The position numbers were made by a program, and so were the translations under genes. This document shows positions 41,067 through 50,230 of a stretch of 64,000 bases of DNA, one piece after another. The notes under the pieces are model-generated. The model saw only the letters and a program-made list of their open reading frames with translations, was not told where the DNA came from and searched no databases. The DNA is from Micropruina sp. (lineage in GTDB: Bacteria > Actinomycetota > Actinomycetes > Propionibacteriales > Propionibacteriaceae): positions 1,178,001 to 1,242,000 of the forward strand of contig JADJTM010000002.1 of the NCBI GenBank assembly GCA_016711205.1, in the 5' to 3' direction. Position 1 is the first letter of the stretch; each line of letters starts with the position of its first letter.

Positions 41067-42239
41067 GTGGATCTATTCGAGTACCAGGCGCGGGACCTTT
41101 TCGAGGCGCACGGCGTACCGGTGTTGCGCGCAATCGTGGCCCGCACGCCAGACGAGGCGGAGGCGGCGGCACGCTCGCTCGGCACCGCCGTGGTGGTGGT
41201 CAAGGCGCAGGTGAAGACCGGCGGCCGCGGCAAGGCAGGCGGAGTCAAACTGGCGCGCACCCCGCAGGAGGCGCGCGACCGGGCGTCCGACATTCTCGGG
41301 CTCGACATCAACGGGCACACCGTTGAGCAGGTGATGGTGACCGAGGGTGCCGACATCGCCGAGGAGTACTACTTCGGTCTGCTGCTCGACCGCGCCAACC
41401 GCAGCTATCTGGCCATGTGCTCGGTCGAGGGCGGCATGGACATCGAGACGCTCGCCCAGGAGCGTCCCGAAGCGCTGGCCCGCATCGAGGTCGACCCGAT
41501 CGTGGGGCTGGACGCAGCCAAGGCCGACGAGATCGTGGCCGCAGCCGGCTTCGCCGAGGCCGACCGGGCCGAGGTGGCGCGGGTGCTGGTGCTGCTCGGC
41601 GAGGTGTACCGCGACAACGACGCCACGCTGGTCGAGGTGAACCCGCTGGTGAAGACCGGCGACGGAAAGATCCTCGCGCTCGACGGCAAGGTATCGCTGG
41701 ACGCCAACGCCGCGTTCCGGCACAGCGACTGGACGGAGCTCGCCGACGAGTCCCGCGACGACCCGCTCGAGATCAGGGCCCGCGAGAAGGACCTCAACTA
41801 CGTCAAGCTCGACGGCAGCGTCGGCATCATCGGCAACGGGGCGGGGCTGGTGATGAGCACGCTCGACGTGGTCGCCGGTGCCGGCAAGGAGTTTCCGGGC
41901 CAGCCGACGCCGGCCAACTTTCTCGACATCGGCGGCGGTGCGTCCGCGCAGGTGATGGCGGACGGACTCGACATCATTCTCTCCGACCCGCAGGTGAAGG
42001 TGGTCTTCGTCAACGTGTTCGGTGGCATCACCGCGTGCTCCGAGGTGGCCAAGGGCATTCTGTCCGCCCTCGAGATGCTGGGCGAGAAGGCGACCAAGCC
42101 GATCGTCGTCCGGCTGGACGGTAACGCGGTCGAGATCGGCCGGCACATTCTCACCGAGGCGGCGAACCCGCTGGTGACGATGGAACTCACCATGGACTCG
42201 GCCGCCCGCAAGGCTGCCGAACTGGCCAGCAAGAACTGA
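41067..42239 (+). CDS. sucC: Succinyl-CoA ligase (ADP-forming) beta subunit
   Basis: A 390-residue ATP-grasp subunit. The protein starts VDLFEYQARDLFEAHGVPVL; VVVKAQVKTGGRGKAGGVKL is the nucleotide-binding block; LVEVNPLVKTGDGKILALDG holds metal ligands; and GAGLVMSTLDVV, NFLDIGGGASAQV, FVNVFGGITACSEVA form the CoA ligase domain. GTG 41067 gives the standard N-terminus and has ACGGAG upstream; a TTG two codons earlier is less likely. With SucD it interconverts succinyl-CoA and succinate with ATP formation in the TCA cycle. It is cotranscribed with sucD after 13 nt. Confidence 0.97.
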   Translation: MDLFEYQARDLFEAHGVPVLRAIVARTPDEAEAAARSLGTAVVVVKAQVKTGGRGKAGGVKLARTPQEARDRASDILGLDINGHTVEQVMVTEGADIAEEYYFGLLLDRANRSYLAMCSVEGGMDIETLAQERPEALARIEVDPIVGLDAAKADEIVAAAGFAEADRAEVARVLVLLGEVYRDNDATLVEVNPLVKTGDGKILALDGKVSLDANAAFRHSDWTELADESRDDPLEIRAREKDLNYVKLDGSVGIIGNGAGLVMSTLDVVAGAGKEFPGQPTPANFLDIGGGASAQVMADGLDIILSDPQVKVVFVNVFGGITACSEVAKGILSALEMLGEKATKPIVVRLDGNAVEIGRHILTEAANPLVTMELTMDSAARKAAELASKN

Positions 42240-42252
42240 AGGGACTCGTTCG

Positions 42253-43143
42253 ATGACGATCTGGCTGGACCAGAACTCCAAGGTGCTCGTGCAGGGCATG
42301 ACCGGCTCGGAGGGCCGCAAGCACACCCAACGCATGATCGCCTCAGGCACCCGAATCGTCGGCGGCGTCACGCCCGGCAAGGGCGGGCAGACGGTGACCT
42401 TCGAAGAGGATCCGGTGACCGTCTACGACTCGGTGGCCGAGGCGAAGGCGGCCACCGGTGCGAACGTGTCGGTGATCTTCGTGCCCGCCGCGTTCACCAA
42501 GAAGGCGGTGTTCGAGGCGGTGGACGCCGGCATCGAGCTGGTGGTGGTGATCACCGAAGGCGTGCCGGTCAAAGACACGGCCGAGTTCTTCGAGTACGCG
42601 GCCAAGAGCGGCACCACGCGGCTGATCGGGCCCAACTGCCCCGGGCTGATCAGCCCCGGACACTCCAACGTGGGCATCATTCCGGCCAGCATCGCGCCCA
42701 AGCCCGGACGCATCGGGCTGGTCAGCAAGTCGGGCACCCTGACCTACCAGATGATGTTCGAGCTGGCCGACATCGGCTTCTCGACCGCGGTCGGCATCGG
42801 CGGCGACCCGATCATCGGCACCACGCACATCGATGCGCTCGAGGCGTTCGAGAACGATCCTGAGACCGACTGCATCGTGATGATCGGCGAGATCGGCGGT
42901 GACGCCGAAGAGCGGGCCGCGGCCTACATCGCTGAGCACGTCACGAAACCCGTGGTGGGCTACGTTGCGGGCTTCACCGCCCCCGAGGGCAAGACCATGG
43001 GCCACGCCGGCGCGATCGTGTCGGGGTCAAAGGGCACCGCGCAGGCCAAGAAGGCGGCGCTGGAGGCAGCGGGGGTGAAGGTCGGACGCACTCCGAGCGG
43101 AACCGCGTCCCTGGTGCGCGAGATCATGGAGGCCAAGGGCTGA
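42253..43143 (+). CDS. sucD: Succinyl-CoA ligase (ADP-forming) alpha subunit
   Basis: A 296-residue subunit with the CoA-binding Rossmann domain (KVLVQGMTGSEGRKHTQRM, GGVTPGKGGQTV) and the phosphohistidine in GHAGAIVSGSKGTAQAKKAA. The loop GPNCPGLISPGHSNVGIIP and SKSGTLTYQMMFELADIG are typical. AAGGGA upstream of the ATG. It is the partner of the upstream sucC. After the stop there is a 300-nt interval with four 35-bp palindromic units before a convergent gene. Confidence 0.98.
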   Translation: MTIWLDQNSKVLVQGMTGSEGRKHTQRMIASGTRIVGGVTPGKGGQTVTFEEDPVTVYDSVAEAKAATGANVSVIFVPAAFTKKAVFEAVDAGIELVVVITEGVPVKDTAEFFEYAAKSGTTRLIGPNCPGLISPGHSNVGIIPASIAPKPGRIGLVSKSGTLTYQMMFELADIGFSTAVGIGGDPIIGTTHIDALEAFENDPETDCIVMIGEIGGDAEERAAAYIAEHVTKPVVGYVAGFTAPEGKTMGHAGAIVSGSKGTAQAKKAALEAAGVKVGRTPSGTASLVREIMEAKG

Positions 43144-43161
43144 GTGCGGCTCGGCCGGCGT

Positions 43162-43437
43162 GAGCAGGAATCGGGGACGGTTCCTCATTCCTGCTCACGC
43201 ACGTTGAGCAGGAATCGGGGACGGTTCCTCATTCCTGCTCACGCACGCCCGTCAGTTGTCGTTGCGCGGTTCTCGGCTCCTTTGCGCGCGGACGCACCCG
43301 CGCAGCGAACCCTTGACTGCGCAACGACGGTCGGACGGGCGTGAGCAAGGATGAGGAACCGTCCCCAGTTTCTGCTCAGCAACGACAGTCGGGACGCGGC
43401 GTGAGCAGGAATGAGGAACCGTCCCCAATTACTGCTC
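43162..43437. repeat. Four 35-bp palindromic units (family GAGCAGGAAT)
   Basis: Units at 43162-43196 and 43206-43240 are direct copies (GAGCAGGAATCGGGGACGGT then TCCTCATTCCTGCTC); units at 43343-43377 and 43403-43437 are inverted, the former with several substitutions. They form a 2+2 inverted arrangement between the convergent sucD and sensor-protein genes, with a unique 100-bp centre. No gene is seen in 43144-43446. Confidence 0.93.
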
Positions 43438-43446
43438 GACCGGCCC

Positions 43447-45138
43447 TCAGGCGAACTGGGTGGCGCGTTGGGCGGCCCGGCCGACGATCGCCTGCCATTG
43501 GTTCGCGCTGAAGTCGAACCCGCTGGACGGGTTGGCCAGCAGGTAGACCAGGCGGGTGCCGGTCACCGCGACCGCGACGCGGAAGGTGACCGTCTTGGTG
43601 TCGCTGACCCGCTGAGTGACCAGATAGGTGGTGCCCTTCAGCTTCTTGCCGGACGCGTCCACGGCGGTCACCGCATCGTCGCTCACCGTGGCGGTGCGGG
43701 TGCGATCGCCGCAACTGGCGAAGTTGCCATCGAGGGTCTTGGCCATCGCCGCAGCTGCGGACGCCTTGCCGAAGGTGTAGACGGCCTGGTCGATGCCGAA
43801 GCCTTCGGGTGCCTTCTGGTCGTCGGTCAGCAGATAGATGCGGTGGGCCGAGCGGGTCGAGCCGGTCAGCTTGTTCAGGTCGACGTTCTCGCACTCGCTG
43901 CCCTGCAGGTCGGGTGCCTTGGGGTCGGTCGCGGTCCAGGTGCCCTGGCCCGGGGTCACCCGCGGCAGGTCGACGAAGGCCAGCCACCCGAGCGTCGGGG
44001 TGGCCGGAGGAGGCGTGCCGATCACCTTGACCGTGGACGGGCAGGTGCCGGTCGCCGCGCTGCACTGCTTGGCCAGTGAGGTCGCCAGGGCCGCGCTCAA
44101 ACCCGTGACGGACACCGGCGAGCCCGCGTTGACGGAGGCGTCGGTGACGTTGACGAAGCGTCCGGTACGGGTGATCAGCAGGGTGTGCCGGGTGTTGTCG
44201 GCGTGCTGGGTGACCAGGGCCGTTGCGGCATCGGCCAGTCCGTCGACCCGGTAGGCGCTCAGAATCACCGCATCACTGCAGCCGGCCGCCTGCGCGAGCA
44301 GCGCGTCGTAGGCGGTGCCGGCGGCCTGGGTGTCGGCCATGGCCTGGGCGACCTGAATGAGCGCGCCGCCGTCGCGGTTGGCCGCGTAGCGACGCCCGGC
44401 CTCGCCCTGCGGGGCCGCGCCACCCGTGCTGGACAGCTCGATGCAGGCCGGCTGGGCCGCCGGAGAGGCCGTCGCGTCCACGGCGCTCCAGGTGGTCGAC
44501 TTGCGCAGCTTGGCCAGGTCGGCGGCGGCCAGCAGTTCGGCTTCGCTGACCGGGGCGGTGGGGCTGGGGGACAGGCTCTCGGCTGCGGTCGGCGAGGTCA
44601 CCGGCGGGTTGGCGGTGGTGCCTGAGCGCTGAGTGCTGAACCACACCACCACTGCCAGCACCAGCACCGCGGCGACAGCAGAGGCGATGATCGTCCACAG
44701 CCGGCGCTTCGGATGCCCCTGCGCGCCGTCCGGTTCAACCACCGCGGCCTTCGCCTGCTCCGGATCGAGCGGTGCTGCGGCAGAAGACTCGGCTTCGTCG
44801 AGGGGGGGAGGTGAGCTCACGCTGGCGGCCGAGCGGCGGGGAGCGCCGCTGATCCAATCGTCGGCGACCGGTTCGGCCGAGAACCGGCGGCCCGCCTCGG
44901 GAGGCTGCAGCGGCTCCGGCAGGGTGGGCGCCGGCGGCGGAATCGGTGTGCTGACCTCGGGTTCGGCGGCCGGGGCCTCGTCGGCGGAGTCGGCAGCCAC
45001 CCAGGCCCGCGACGGGCTGGGCCCGTCGCTGTCGTCGGCGCTGAGGGAGTCGTCCTTGATCCTGTCGTCGTCGCCGGCCTCAAGGGGCTCCAGGGCGCGC
45101 CGAGGGCGTCGAGGGCGTCCGGATTCGATGTCGCTCAT
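43447..45138 (-). CDS. Single-pass membrane protein with extracellular sensor-like domain
   Basis: A 563-residue protein. Residues 1-145 are charged and proline-rich cytosolic sequence (MSDIESGRPRRPRRALEPLE); one membrane helix at about 148-168 (LWTIIASAVAAVLVLAVVVW); the remaining 390 residues lie outside and contain two related parts, the second starting near SECENVDLNKLTGSTRSAHR. The extracellular part resembles the PknH-type sensor domain by style (paired Cys: QGSECENV and NFASCGDR), but no kinase is present. The position between sucD and the perM-like gene corresponds to the Rv0954 membrane-protein slot in M. tuberculosis. Function unknown. Confidence 0.7.
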   Translation of the reverse strand: MSDIESGRPRRPRRALEPLEAGDDDRIKDDSLSADDSDGPSPSRAWVAADSADEAPAAEPEVSTPIPPPAPTLPEPLQPPEAGRRFSAEPVADDWISGAPRRSAASVSSPPPLDEAESSAAAPLDPEQAKAAVVEPDGAQGHPKRRLWTIIASAVAAVLVLAVVVWFSTQRSGTTANPPVTSPTAAESLSPSPTAPVSEAELLAAADLAKLRKSTTWSAVDATASPAAQPACIELSSTGGAAPQGEAGRRYAANRDGGALIQVAQAMADTQAAGTAYDALLAQAAGCSDAVILSAYRVDGLADAATALVTQHADNTRHTLLITRTGRFVNVTDASVNAGSPVSVTGLSAALATSLAKQCSAATGTCPSTVKVIGTPPPATPTLGWLAFVDLPRVTPGQGTWTATDPKAPDLQGSECENVDLNKLTGSTRSAHRIYLLTDDQKAPEGFGIDQAVYTFGKASAAAAMAKTLDGNFASCGDRTRTATVSDDAVTAVDASGKKLKGTTYLVTQRVSDTKTVTFRVAVAVTGTRLVYLLANPSSGFDFSANQWQAIVGRAAQRATQFA

Positions 45139-45248
45139 CAGGTCCTGTCGTGGTCAACAATGCGGGGGCATCAGTGTCGTGCCGAGTTTAGTGCGGCTGG
45201 GCGTGTCCGGCCCACCGCAGGGTCCACGCTGCCCGACGATGGGTGATC

Positions 45249-46556
45249 ATGCCCAGTTCTGCCGAACGTCGCCGCTCCCGCGTCCGCCTCAGCGTGGCGA
45301 GGGTCGCCCGACGTGAAGCGGACGCGCCGGCACTCGAGTTTCCGTTGGTGAGCGTCGCCCTGGTGGGCGGCGCTGGGGCCGCCCTGGTCGGCTGGTTGCT
45401 CGTCACCGGCCTGGTGATGCTGGGCTGGTTCACCGCCATGGGCCTTCCACTGCCACAGGTGCTCGGGTTCGCCGGTCAGCTGTGGCTGGCGGCCCACGGG
45501 GCCGGAGCGATGATCGGCGAACTGCTGGTGACGCTCGCCCCGCTCGGCCTGACGGCGCTTTTCGTGCTGCTGGCCAGGTCACTGGTCGCCCTGACGTTGC
45601 GCGCCGCACCCGCGTCGTCCTGGGACGGCTGGGGCGTGCTGAAGGCGTGGGGTCTGGCCACGGTCGGCTACGCGCTGGTCGCAGTAGTGATCGCCCTGGT
45701 GTCCGGGGCGGCGCCGCGGGTCGGCTGGGCGCTGCTGGGCGGTGTGGTGATCGGCGGATTGGGCGCCGGCTGGGCGCTGCAGCGACGCCTGCGCGCCCTT
45801 TGGCCGCTGCCGCAGTGGCTGCATGGGCTGCCGCGCGCGGTGGTGGCCGGCCTGGCCGCGATGACGGCGCTGTCGGCGGCCGCGCTGATCGTCGCGCTGA
45901 TCGTCGGCGCCGACCGGGTGGGCCGGATCGAGCACGCACTGGCACCGGACGGCGTGGGCTCCTGGCTGCTGGTGCTCACCCAACTGCTGTTTCTGCCGAA
46001 CCTGCTGGCGTGGACGGCGAGCTGGATGCTCGGGGCCGGGTTCAGCGTGGGCGTTGGCTCGTTCGTGTCGCCGATGCTCACCAGCGTCGGCCTGCTGCCC
46101 GCCATTCCCGCGTTCGGTGCCGTGCCGCAGCCCGGCGGCGGTGGCCCGTGGAGCTACGCCTGGCTGCTCAGCGGCATGCTCGCCGGCGGCGTGGCGGGCT
46201 GGCTCGCATCGGCCCGTCCCGCGGTGGGAGGAACGCTGGTGCGGGCGCTGGCCCGCGGGGCCGGCTCGGGCCTGGGCACGGCGGTTGCGGTGGTGCTGAT
46301 CGGCGCGGCGTCCCGCGGCGACTTGGGCGCCGACCGGCTGGTCGGCTTCGGACCCGTGTTGGTGAACCTGATCTGGCTGGCGCCGCTGCCCATGGTGGCC
46401 GGTGGCGCGGTGGCCGCAGGCGTCCACTGGATGCTGAAGGCGCGGCACCTGCCGCCGGCGCCCCGTGCGGTCGGTGCCGACGACACCACCGAGCTGTTCG
46501 ACCTGCCAACGGACGCGCTGGAGCAGCGGACCGTCCCGCTCGGCCGGCGAAGTTGA
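45249..46556 (+). CDS. DUF6350/PerM-like polytopic membrane protein
   Basis: A 435-residue integral membrane protein with about nine to ten hydrophobic segments from residue 35 on (VSVALVGGAGAALVGWLLVT is the first) and a cytosolic C-terminus (ELFDLPTDALEQRTVPLGR). Conserved-looking blocks are PNLLAWTASWMLGAGFSVGV and GSFVSPMLTSVGLLPAIPAF. Position directly upstream of purN matches PerM (Rv0955), reported to stabilise the divisome in mycobacteria; orthology is inferred from context and topology. ATG 45249 follows a possible GTG at 45243 by two codons; neither has a clear ribosome site. Confidence 0.8.
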   Translation: MPSSAERRRSRVRLSVARVARREADAPALEFPLVSVALVGGAGAALVGWLLVTGLVMLGWFTAMGLPLPQVLGFAGQLWLAAHGAGAMIGELLVTLAPLGLTALFVLLARSLVALTLRAAPASSWDGWGVLKAWGLATVGYALVAVVIALVSGAAPRVGWALLGGVVIGGLGAGWALQRRLRALWPLPQWLHGLPRAVVAGLAAMTALSAAALIVALIVGADRVGRIEHALAPDGVGSWLLVLTQLLFLPNLLAWTASWMLGAGFSVGVGSFVSPMLTSVGLLPAIPAFGAVPQPGGGGPWSYAWLLSGMLAGGVAGWLASARPAVGGTLVRALARGAGSGLGTAVAVVLIGAASRGDLGADRLVGFGPVLVNLIWLAPLPMVAGGAVAAGVHWMLKARHLPPAPRAVGADDTTELFDLPTDALEQRTVPLGRRS

Positions 46557-46618
46557 GGGTGCCCGCGACGGCGTGCCCAAGCCCGGCGACGCGGTCAAAG
46601 GTTGAGTTGCGCGCCCGT

Positions 46619-46624
46619 TAGGCT
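46619..46624 (+). promoter_or_regulatory. -10 box TAGGCT before purN
   Basis: TAGGCT, 6 nt, ATG 46631; no ribosome site. It drives the purN-purH pair. Confidence 0.45.
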
Positions 46625-46630
46625 GCGCTC

Positions 46631-47227
46631 ATGGCCTACCGCATCGCCGTGCTCGTCTCCGGCACGGGCAGCCTGCTGCAGGCCCTGCTCGATGCCCAGT
46701 CCGCGGGCGAACTGCAGGCACAGGTGGCGGTGGTCGGCTCCGACACGGCGACGGCACAGGGCCTGGCCCGAGCCGAGCGGGCCGGGGTGCCGACCTTCGT
46801 GCACTCCTATCGCACGGGCGATGACCGGGCCGCCTGGGACGAGGCGCTGACCGCTCTGGTGGCGGCTCACGACGTCGACCTGGTGGTGCTGGCCGGCTTC
46901 ATGAAGCTGGTCGGGCCGGCCTTCCTGGCCCGCTTCGGGGGCCGCACGATCAACACCCATCCGGCGCTGCTGCCCAGCTTCCCGGGCATGCACGGCCCGC
47001 GAGACGCGCTGGCGCACGGCGTCAAGATCACCGGCACCACGGTGTTCGAGGTGGATGCGGGCGTCGACACCGGACGCATCCTGGCCCAGCATGCCGTCCC
47101 GGTGCTGGCCGGCGACACCGTCGACACCTTGCACGAACGCATCAAGGTGGCCGAGCGCGCCCTGCTCGTCCACACCGTCAACGACCTGGCCTCGCTCCAC
47201 CCGCGGGCCGCTCAGGGGGATTCATGA
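46631..47227 (+). CDS. purN: Phosphoribosylglycinamide formyltransferase
   Basis: A 198-residue GART using 10-formyl-THF, the third step of purine synthesis. The N-terminus MAYRIAVLVSGTGSLLQALL holds the phosphate-binding loop; the catalytic block INTHPALLPSFPGMHG has the Asn and His, and the Asp is in EVDAGVDTGRIL. Normal length. It overlaps purH by ATGA. PurU (55974-56825) in the same window can supply formate from the same cofactor pool. Confidence 0.97.
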   Translation: MAYRIAVLVSGTGSLLQALLDAQSAGELQAQVAVVGSDTATAQGLARAERAGVPTFVHSYRTGDDRAAWDEALTALVAAHDVDLVVLAGFMKLVGPAFLARFGGRTINTHPALLPSFPGMHGPRDALAHGVKITGTTVFEVDAGVDTGRILAQHAVPVLAGDTVDTLHERIKVAERALLVHTVNDLASLHPRAAQGDS

Positions 47228-48771
47228 CCGACCGGCTGCCCATTCGACGCGCCCTGTTGTCGGTGTACGACAAGGCCGGCCTGGTCGATCTCGGCCGCGC
47301 CCTGGCCGACGCCGGGGTCGAGTTGGTCTCGACAGGCTCGACTGCCCGGACGCTGACCGGCGCCGGCATCGCGGTCACCCCGGTCGAACAGGTCACCGGC
47401 TTCGCCGAATGCCTGGACGGCCGGGTCAAAACCCTGCACCCGCACATTCACGCCGGGCTGCTCGCCGACCTGAGGCTCGAATCGCACCGCGACCAACTCG
47501 CCGAGCTGGGCATCGAACCGTTCCAGCTGGTGGTCAGCAACCTGTACCCCTTCACCGAGACCGTCGCCTCGGGCGCGGGCCCGGACGAGTGCGTCGAACA
47601 GATCGACATCGGTGGCCCCAGCATGGTCCGGGCCGCAGCCAAGAACCACCCGTCGGTGGCCATCGTCACCTCACCCGAGCAGTACCCGTGCGTGGTGGAC
47701 GCGCTGGCGGCCGGCGGTTTCACCCTCGGCGAGCGGCAGGGCCTGGCCACGGTCGCCTTCCGGCACACCGCCGCCTATGACATCGCGGTCGCCGGCTGGC
47801 TGGGGGAGCAGTTCCACGCCACCGAGTTCCCGGCCTGGGTGGGGGACACCTGGCACAAGGTCGGCGGGCTGCGCTACGGGGAGAACGCCCACCAGTCCGC
47901 GGCGCTCTACCGCCACCCGGGGGGTTCCTCCGGCATCACCGGTGCCCGGCAGCTGCACGGCAAAGAGATGAGCTACAACAACTACACCGACGGTGATGCC
48001 GCCTACCGGGCCGCCTACGACTTCACCGAGCCGGCGGTGGCGATCATGAAGCACGCCAACCCGTGCGGCATCGCGGTGGGTGCCGACATCGCCGCGGCGC
48101 ATCGTGCCGCGCACGCGTGCGACCCGGTCAGCGCGTTCGGCGGCGTGATCGCCACCAACCGTCCGGTGTCGGTGGCGCTGGCCGAGCAGGTGGCCGAGGT
48201 GTTCACCGAGGTGCTGATCGCGCCCGGCTACGAGCCAGGCGCGCTCGAGGTGCTGACCCGCAAGAAGAACCTGCGGCTGCTTGAGGCCCTGCCCTACGAG
48301 CATCCCGTGCGGCAACTGCAGCCGATCTCGGGCGGCGCACTGTTGCAGCAGCCCGACCGCCTCGACGCCCCCGGCGACGATCCGGCCAACTGGACGCTCG
48401 CCGCCGGTGAGCCCGCGGACGACGCGACTCTCGGCGACCTCGCCTTCGCCTGGCGGGCCTGCCGGGCGGTGAAGAGCAACGCGATCCTGCTCGCTCGCGG
48501 CGGGGCGTCCGTCGGTGTCGGGATGGGGCAGGTGAACCGGGTGGACGCGTGCCGGCTGGCCGTCGAGCGGGCGGGGGAGCGGGCCGCGGGCTCGGTGGCC
48601 GCCTCCGACGCCTTCTTTCCCTTCGCGGACGGTCCCGGCCTACTGATCGCCGCCGGGGTGAGGGCCATCGTGCAACCGGGTGGTTCGGTGCGCGACGCCG
48701 AGACCATCGAGGCGGCGCAGTCCGCCGGGGTCACCATGTACTTCACCGGCACCCGGCACTTCTTCCACTGA
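47224..48771 (+). CDS. purH: Bifunctional AICAR formyltransferase/IMP cyclohydrolase
   Basis: A 515-residue enzyme for the last two steps to IMP. The N-terminal MGS-type cyclohydrolase (ALLSVYDKAGLVDLGRALAD, VELVSTGSTARTL, GRVKTLHPHIHAGLL) and the C-terminal formyltransferase (HGKEMSYNNYTDGDAAYRAA, IMKHANPCGIAVGADIA with the catalytic Lys-His, SNAILLARGG, SDAFFPFADG) are complete. The end TMYFTGTRHFFH is the family terminus. It is translationally coupled to purN, and its product IMP feeds the guaB branch encoded earlier in the window. Confidence 0.98.
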   Translation: MTDRLPIRRALLSVYDKAGLVDLGRALADAGVELVSTGSTARTLTGAGIAVTPVEQVTGFAECLDGRVKTLHPHIHAGLLADLRLESHRDQLAELGIEPFQLVVSNLYPFTETVASGAGPDECVEQIDIGGPSMVRAAAKNHPSVAIVTSPEQYPCVVDALAAGGFTLGERQGLATVAFRHTAAYDIAVAGWLGEQFHATEFPAWVGDTWHKVGGLRYGENAHQSAALYRHPGGSSGITGARQLHGKEMSYNNYTDGDAAYRAAYDFTEPAVAIMKHANPCGIAVGADIAAAHRAAHACDPVSAFGGVIATNRPVSVALAEQVAEVFTEVLIAPGYEPGALEVLTRKKNLRLLEALPYEHPVRQLQPISGGALLQQPDRLDAPGDDPANWTLAAGEPADDATLGDLAFAWRACRAVKSNAILLARGGASVGVGMGQVNRVDACRLAVERAGERAAGSVAASDAFFPFADGPGLLIAAGVRAIVQPGGSVRDAETIEAAQSAGVTMYFTGTRHFFH

Positions 48772-48801
48772 GCCCGCGGGCCACGTGACACCATCGACAT
48801 C

Positions 48802-49104
48802 ATGACCGCACCCGCCGAGCGTCCGCCCAAGAGCTTCGCGCAGCAGGTGCTCGGGCAGTGGCCGCTGGCGGCGGTGCTGCTCGGAGCCTTCGCCGGATTG
48901 GTGGTCGCGGCCCTCGGTCACTGGCGCACCGGCACCACCCTGATCGGCCTGTCGATCGCCATGGGTGGAGTGTTCCGATTGTTGCCGCAGCGCCGGGTCG
49001 GGCTGTTGGCGGTGCGCAACCGCGCGATCGACACCATCGTGCTGCTCGGTGTCGGCATCGGCATCACGGTGCTCTCGTGGTCGGTGCCGGCGCTGCGAAC
49101 CTGA
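48802..49104 (+). CDS. DUF3017 membrane protein
   Basis: A 100-residue protein with three hydrophobic segments (WPLAAVLLGAFAGLVVAAL, TLIGLSIAMGGVFRLL, AIDTIVLLGVGIGITVLSW) separated by the conserved-looking LLPQRRVGLLAVRNR loop, which marks the DUF3017 family. These small membrane proteins commonly lie between purH/folD and mdh in actinobacteria, as here (without folD). Function unknown. It starts 30 nt after purH. Confidence 0.85.
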   Translation: MTAPAERPPKSFAQQVLGQWPLAAVLLGAFAGLVVAALGHWRTGTTLIGLSIAMGGVFRLLPQRRVGLLAVRNRAIDTIVLLGVGIGITVLSWSVPALRT

Positions 49105-49162
49105 CGTCTTTGTGCCAAGGGCCTGTTCACCTGACCACTGAGCAGAGAAGCTGCTGGTGGAA

Positions 49163-49204
49163 AAGCCCGCCACTTACGCCTACTACGGCGAAAGTGGCGG
49201 GCTT
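49163..49204. terminator. Bidirectional terminator between DUF3017 and mdh
   Basis: AAGCCCGCCACTT (49163-49175) and AAGTGGCGGGCTT (49192-49204) form a perfect 13-bp stem; an inner CGCC/GGCG pair extends it. A-rich and T-rich flanks on both sides suit both directions. Confidence 0.88.
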
Positions 49205-49243
49205 GGCGTCCAACGGGTCAATCGGAGCCGACGTCGACTCGGC

Positions 49244-50230
49244 TCAGATCAGGCCCAGTTCGGTGACGGCCTTGGCCTCGTCCTGCAGTTCGGCGACGGA
49301 CGCATCGATCTTGGCGCGGCTGAAGTCGTCGATCTCGAGACCCTGGACGATGCTCCAGGTGCCGTTCTGCGTGGTGCACGGGAACGAGCTGATGATGCCC
49401 TCGGGCACGCCGTACGAGCCGTCGGAGGGCACCGCCATCGACACCCAGTCGCCGGCGGGCGAGCCCTTCACCAGGTCGTGCATGTGCTCGATGGTGGCGT
49501 TCGCGGCGGATGCGGCCGAGGACGAGCCGCGGGCCGCGATGATCGCCGCACCGCGCTTGGCGACGGTCGGGATGAAGTCGCCTTCGATCCAGGCCTGGTC
49601 GTTCACCAGGGCGGCGGCGTTCTGGCCGTTGACCTCGGCGTGGAACAGGTCGGGGTACTGGGTGGCGGAATGGTTGCCCCAGATGGTCATCTTGGTGATC
49701 GCGGTGACCGGCACCCCCAGCTTGGCGGCCAGCTGGCTGATCGCCCTGTTGTGGTCGAGCCTGGTCAGCGCGTTGAACCGCTCGTTCGGAATGTCGGGGG
49801 CGTTCTTCATGGCGATCAGAGCGTTGGTGTTGGCCGGGTTGCCGGTCACCAGCACCAAGATGTCATCTGCGGCGACGTCGTTGAGCGCCTTGCCCTGGGC
49901 GGTGAAGATGGCGCCGTTGGCGCTGAGCAGGTCACCACGCTCCATGCCGGCGGTGCGCGGACGGGCGCCGACCAGCATGGCGAGGTTCACCCCGTCGAAG
50001 ACCTTGTTCGGATCGTCGCCGATCTCGACCTTGGCCAGGGTGGGGAACGCGCAGTCGTCGAGCTCCATCACGACGCCCTCGAGCGCCTTGAGTGCGGGGG
50101 TGATTTCGAGCAGCCGCAGTTCGACGGGTTGATCCGGGCCCAGCAGCGCACCGCTGGCGATACGGAACAGCAGGCTGTAGCAAATCTGGCCGGCAGCGCC
50201 GGTGACGGCAACCTTGACGGGTGTGCTCAC
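49244..50230 (-). CDS. mdh: Malate dehydrogenase (NAD)
   Basis: A 328-residue enzyme of the cytosolic-type MDH group. The Rossmann motif is VAVTGAAGQICYSLLFRIAS; LVTGNPANTNALIAMKNAPD has the substrate Asn; TRLDHNRAISQLAAKLGV and TIWGNHSATQYPD contain the catalytic Asp/His pair (NHS). The GTG start has GAGGAGA upstream. It works next to succinyl-CoA ligase in the TCA cycle. The length and all motifs are normal. Confidence 0.98.
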   Translation of the reverse strand: MSTPVKVAVTGAAGQICYSLLFRIASGALLGPDQPVELRLLEITPALKALEGVVMELDDCAFPTLAKVEIGDDPNKVFDGVNLAMLVGARPRTAGMERGDLLSANGAIFTAQGKALNDVAADDILVLVTGNPANTNALIAMKNAPDIPNERFNALTRLDHNRAISQLAAKLGVPVTAITKMTIWGNHSATQYPDLFHAEVNGQNAAALVNDQAWIEGDFIPTVAKRGAAIIAARGSSSAASAANATIEHMHDLVKGSPAGDWVSMAVPSDGSYGVPEGIISSFPCTTQNGTWSIVQGLEIDDFSRAKIDASVAELQDEAKAVTELGLI

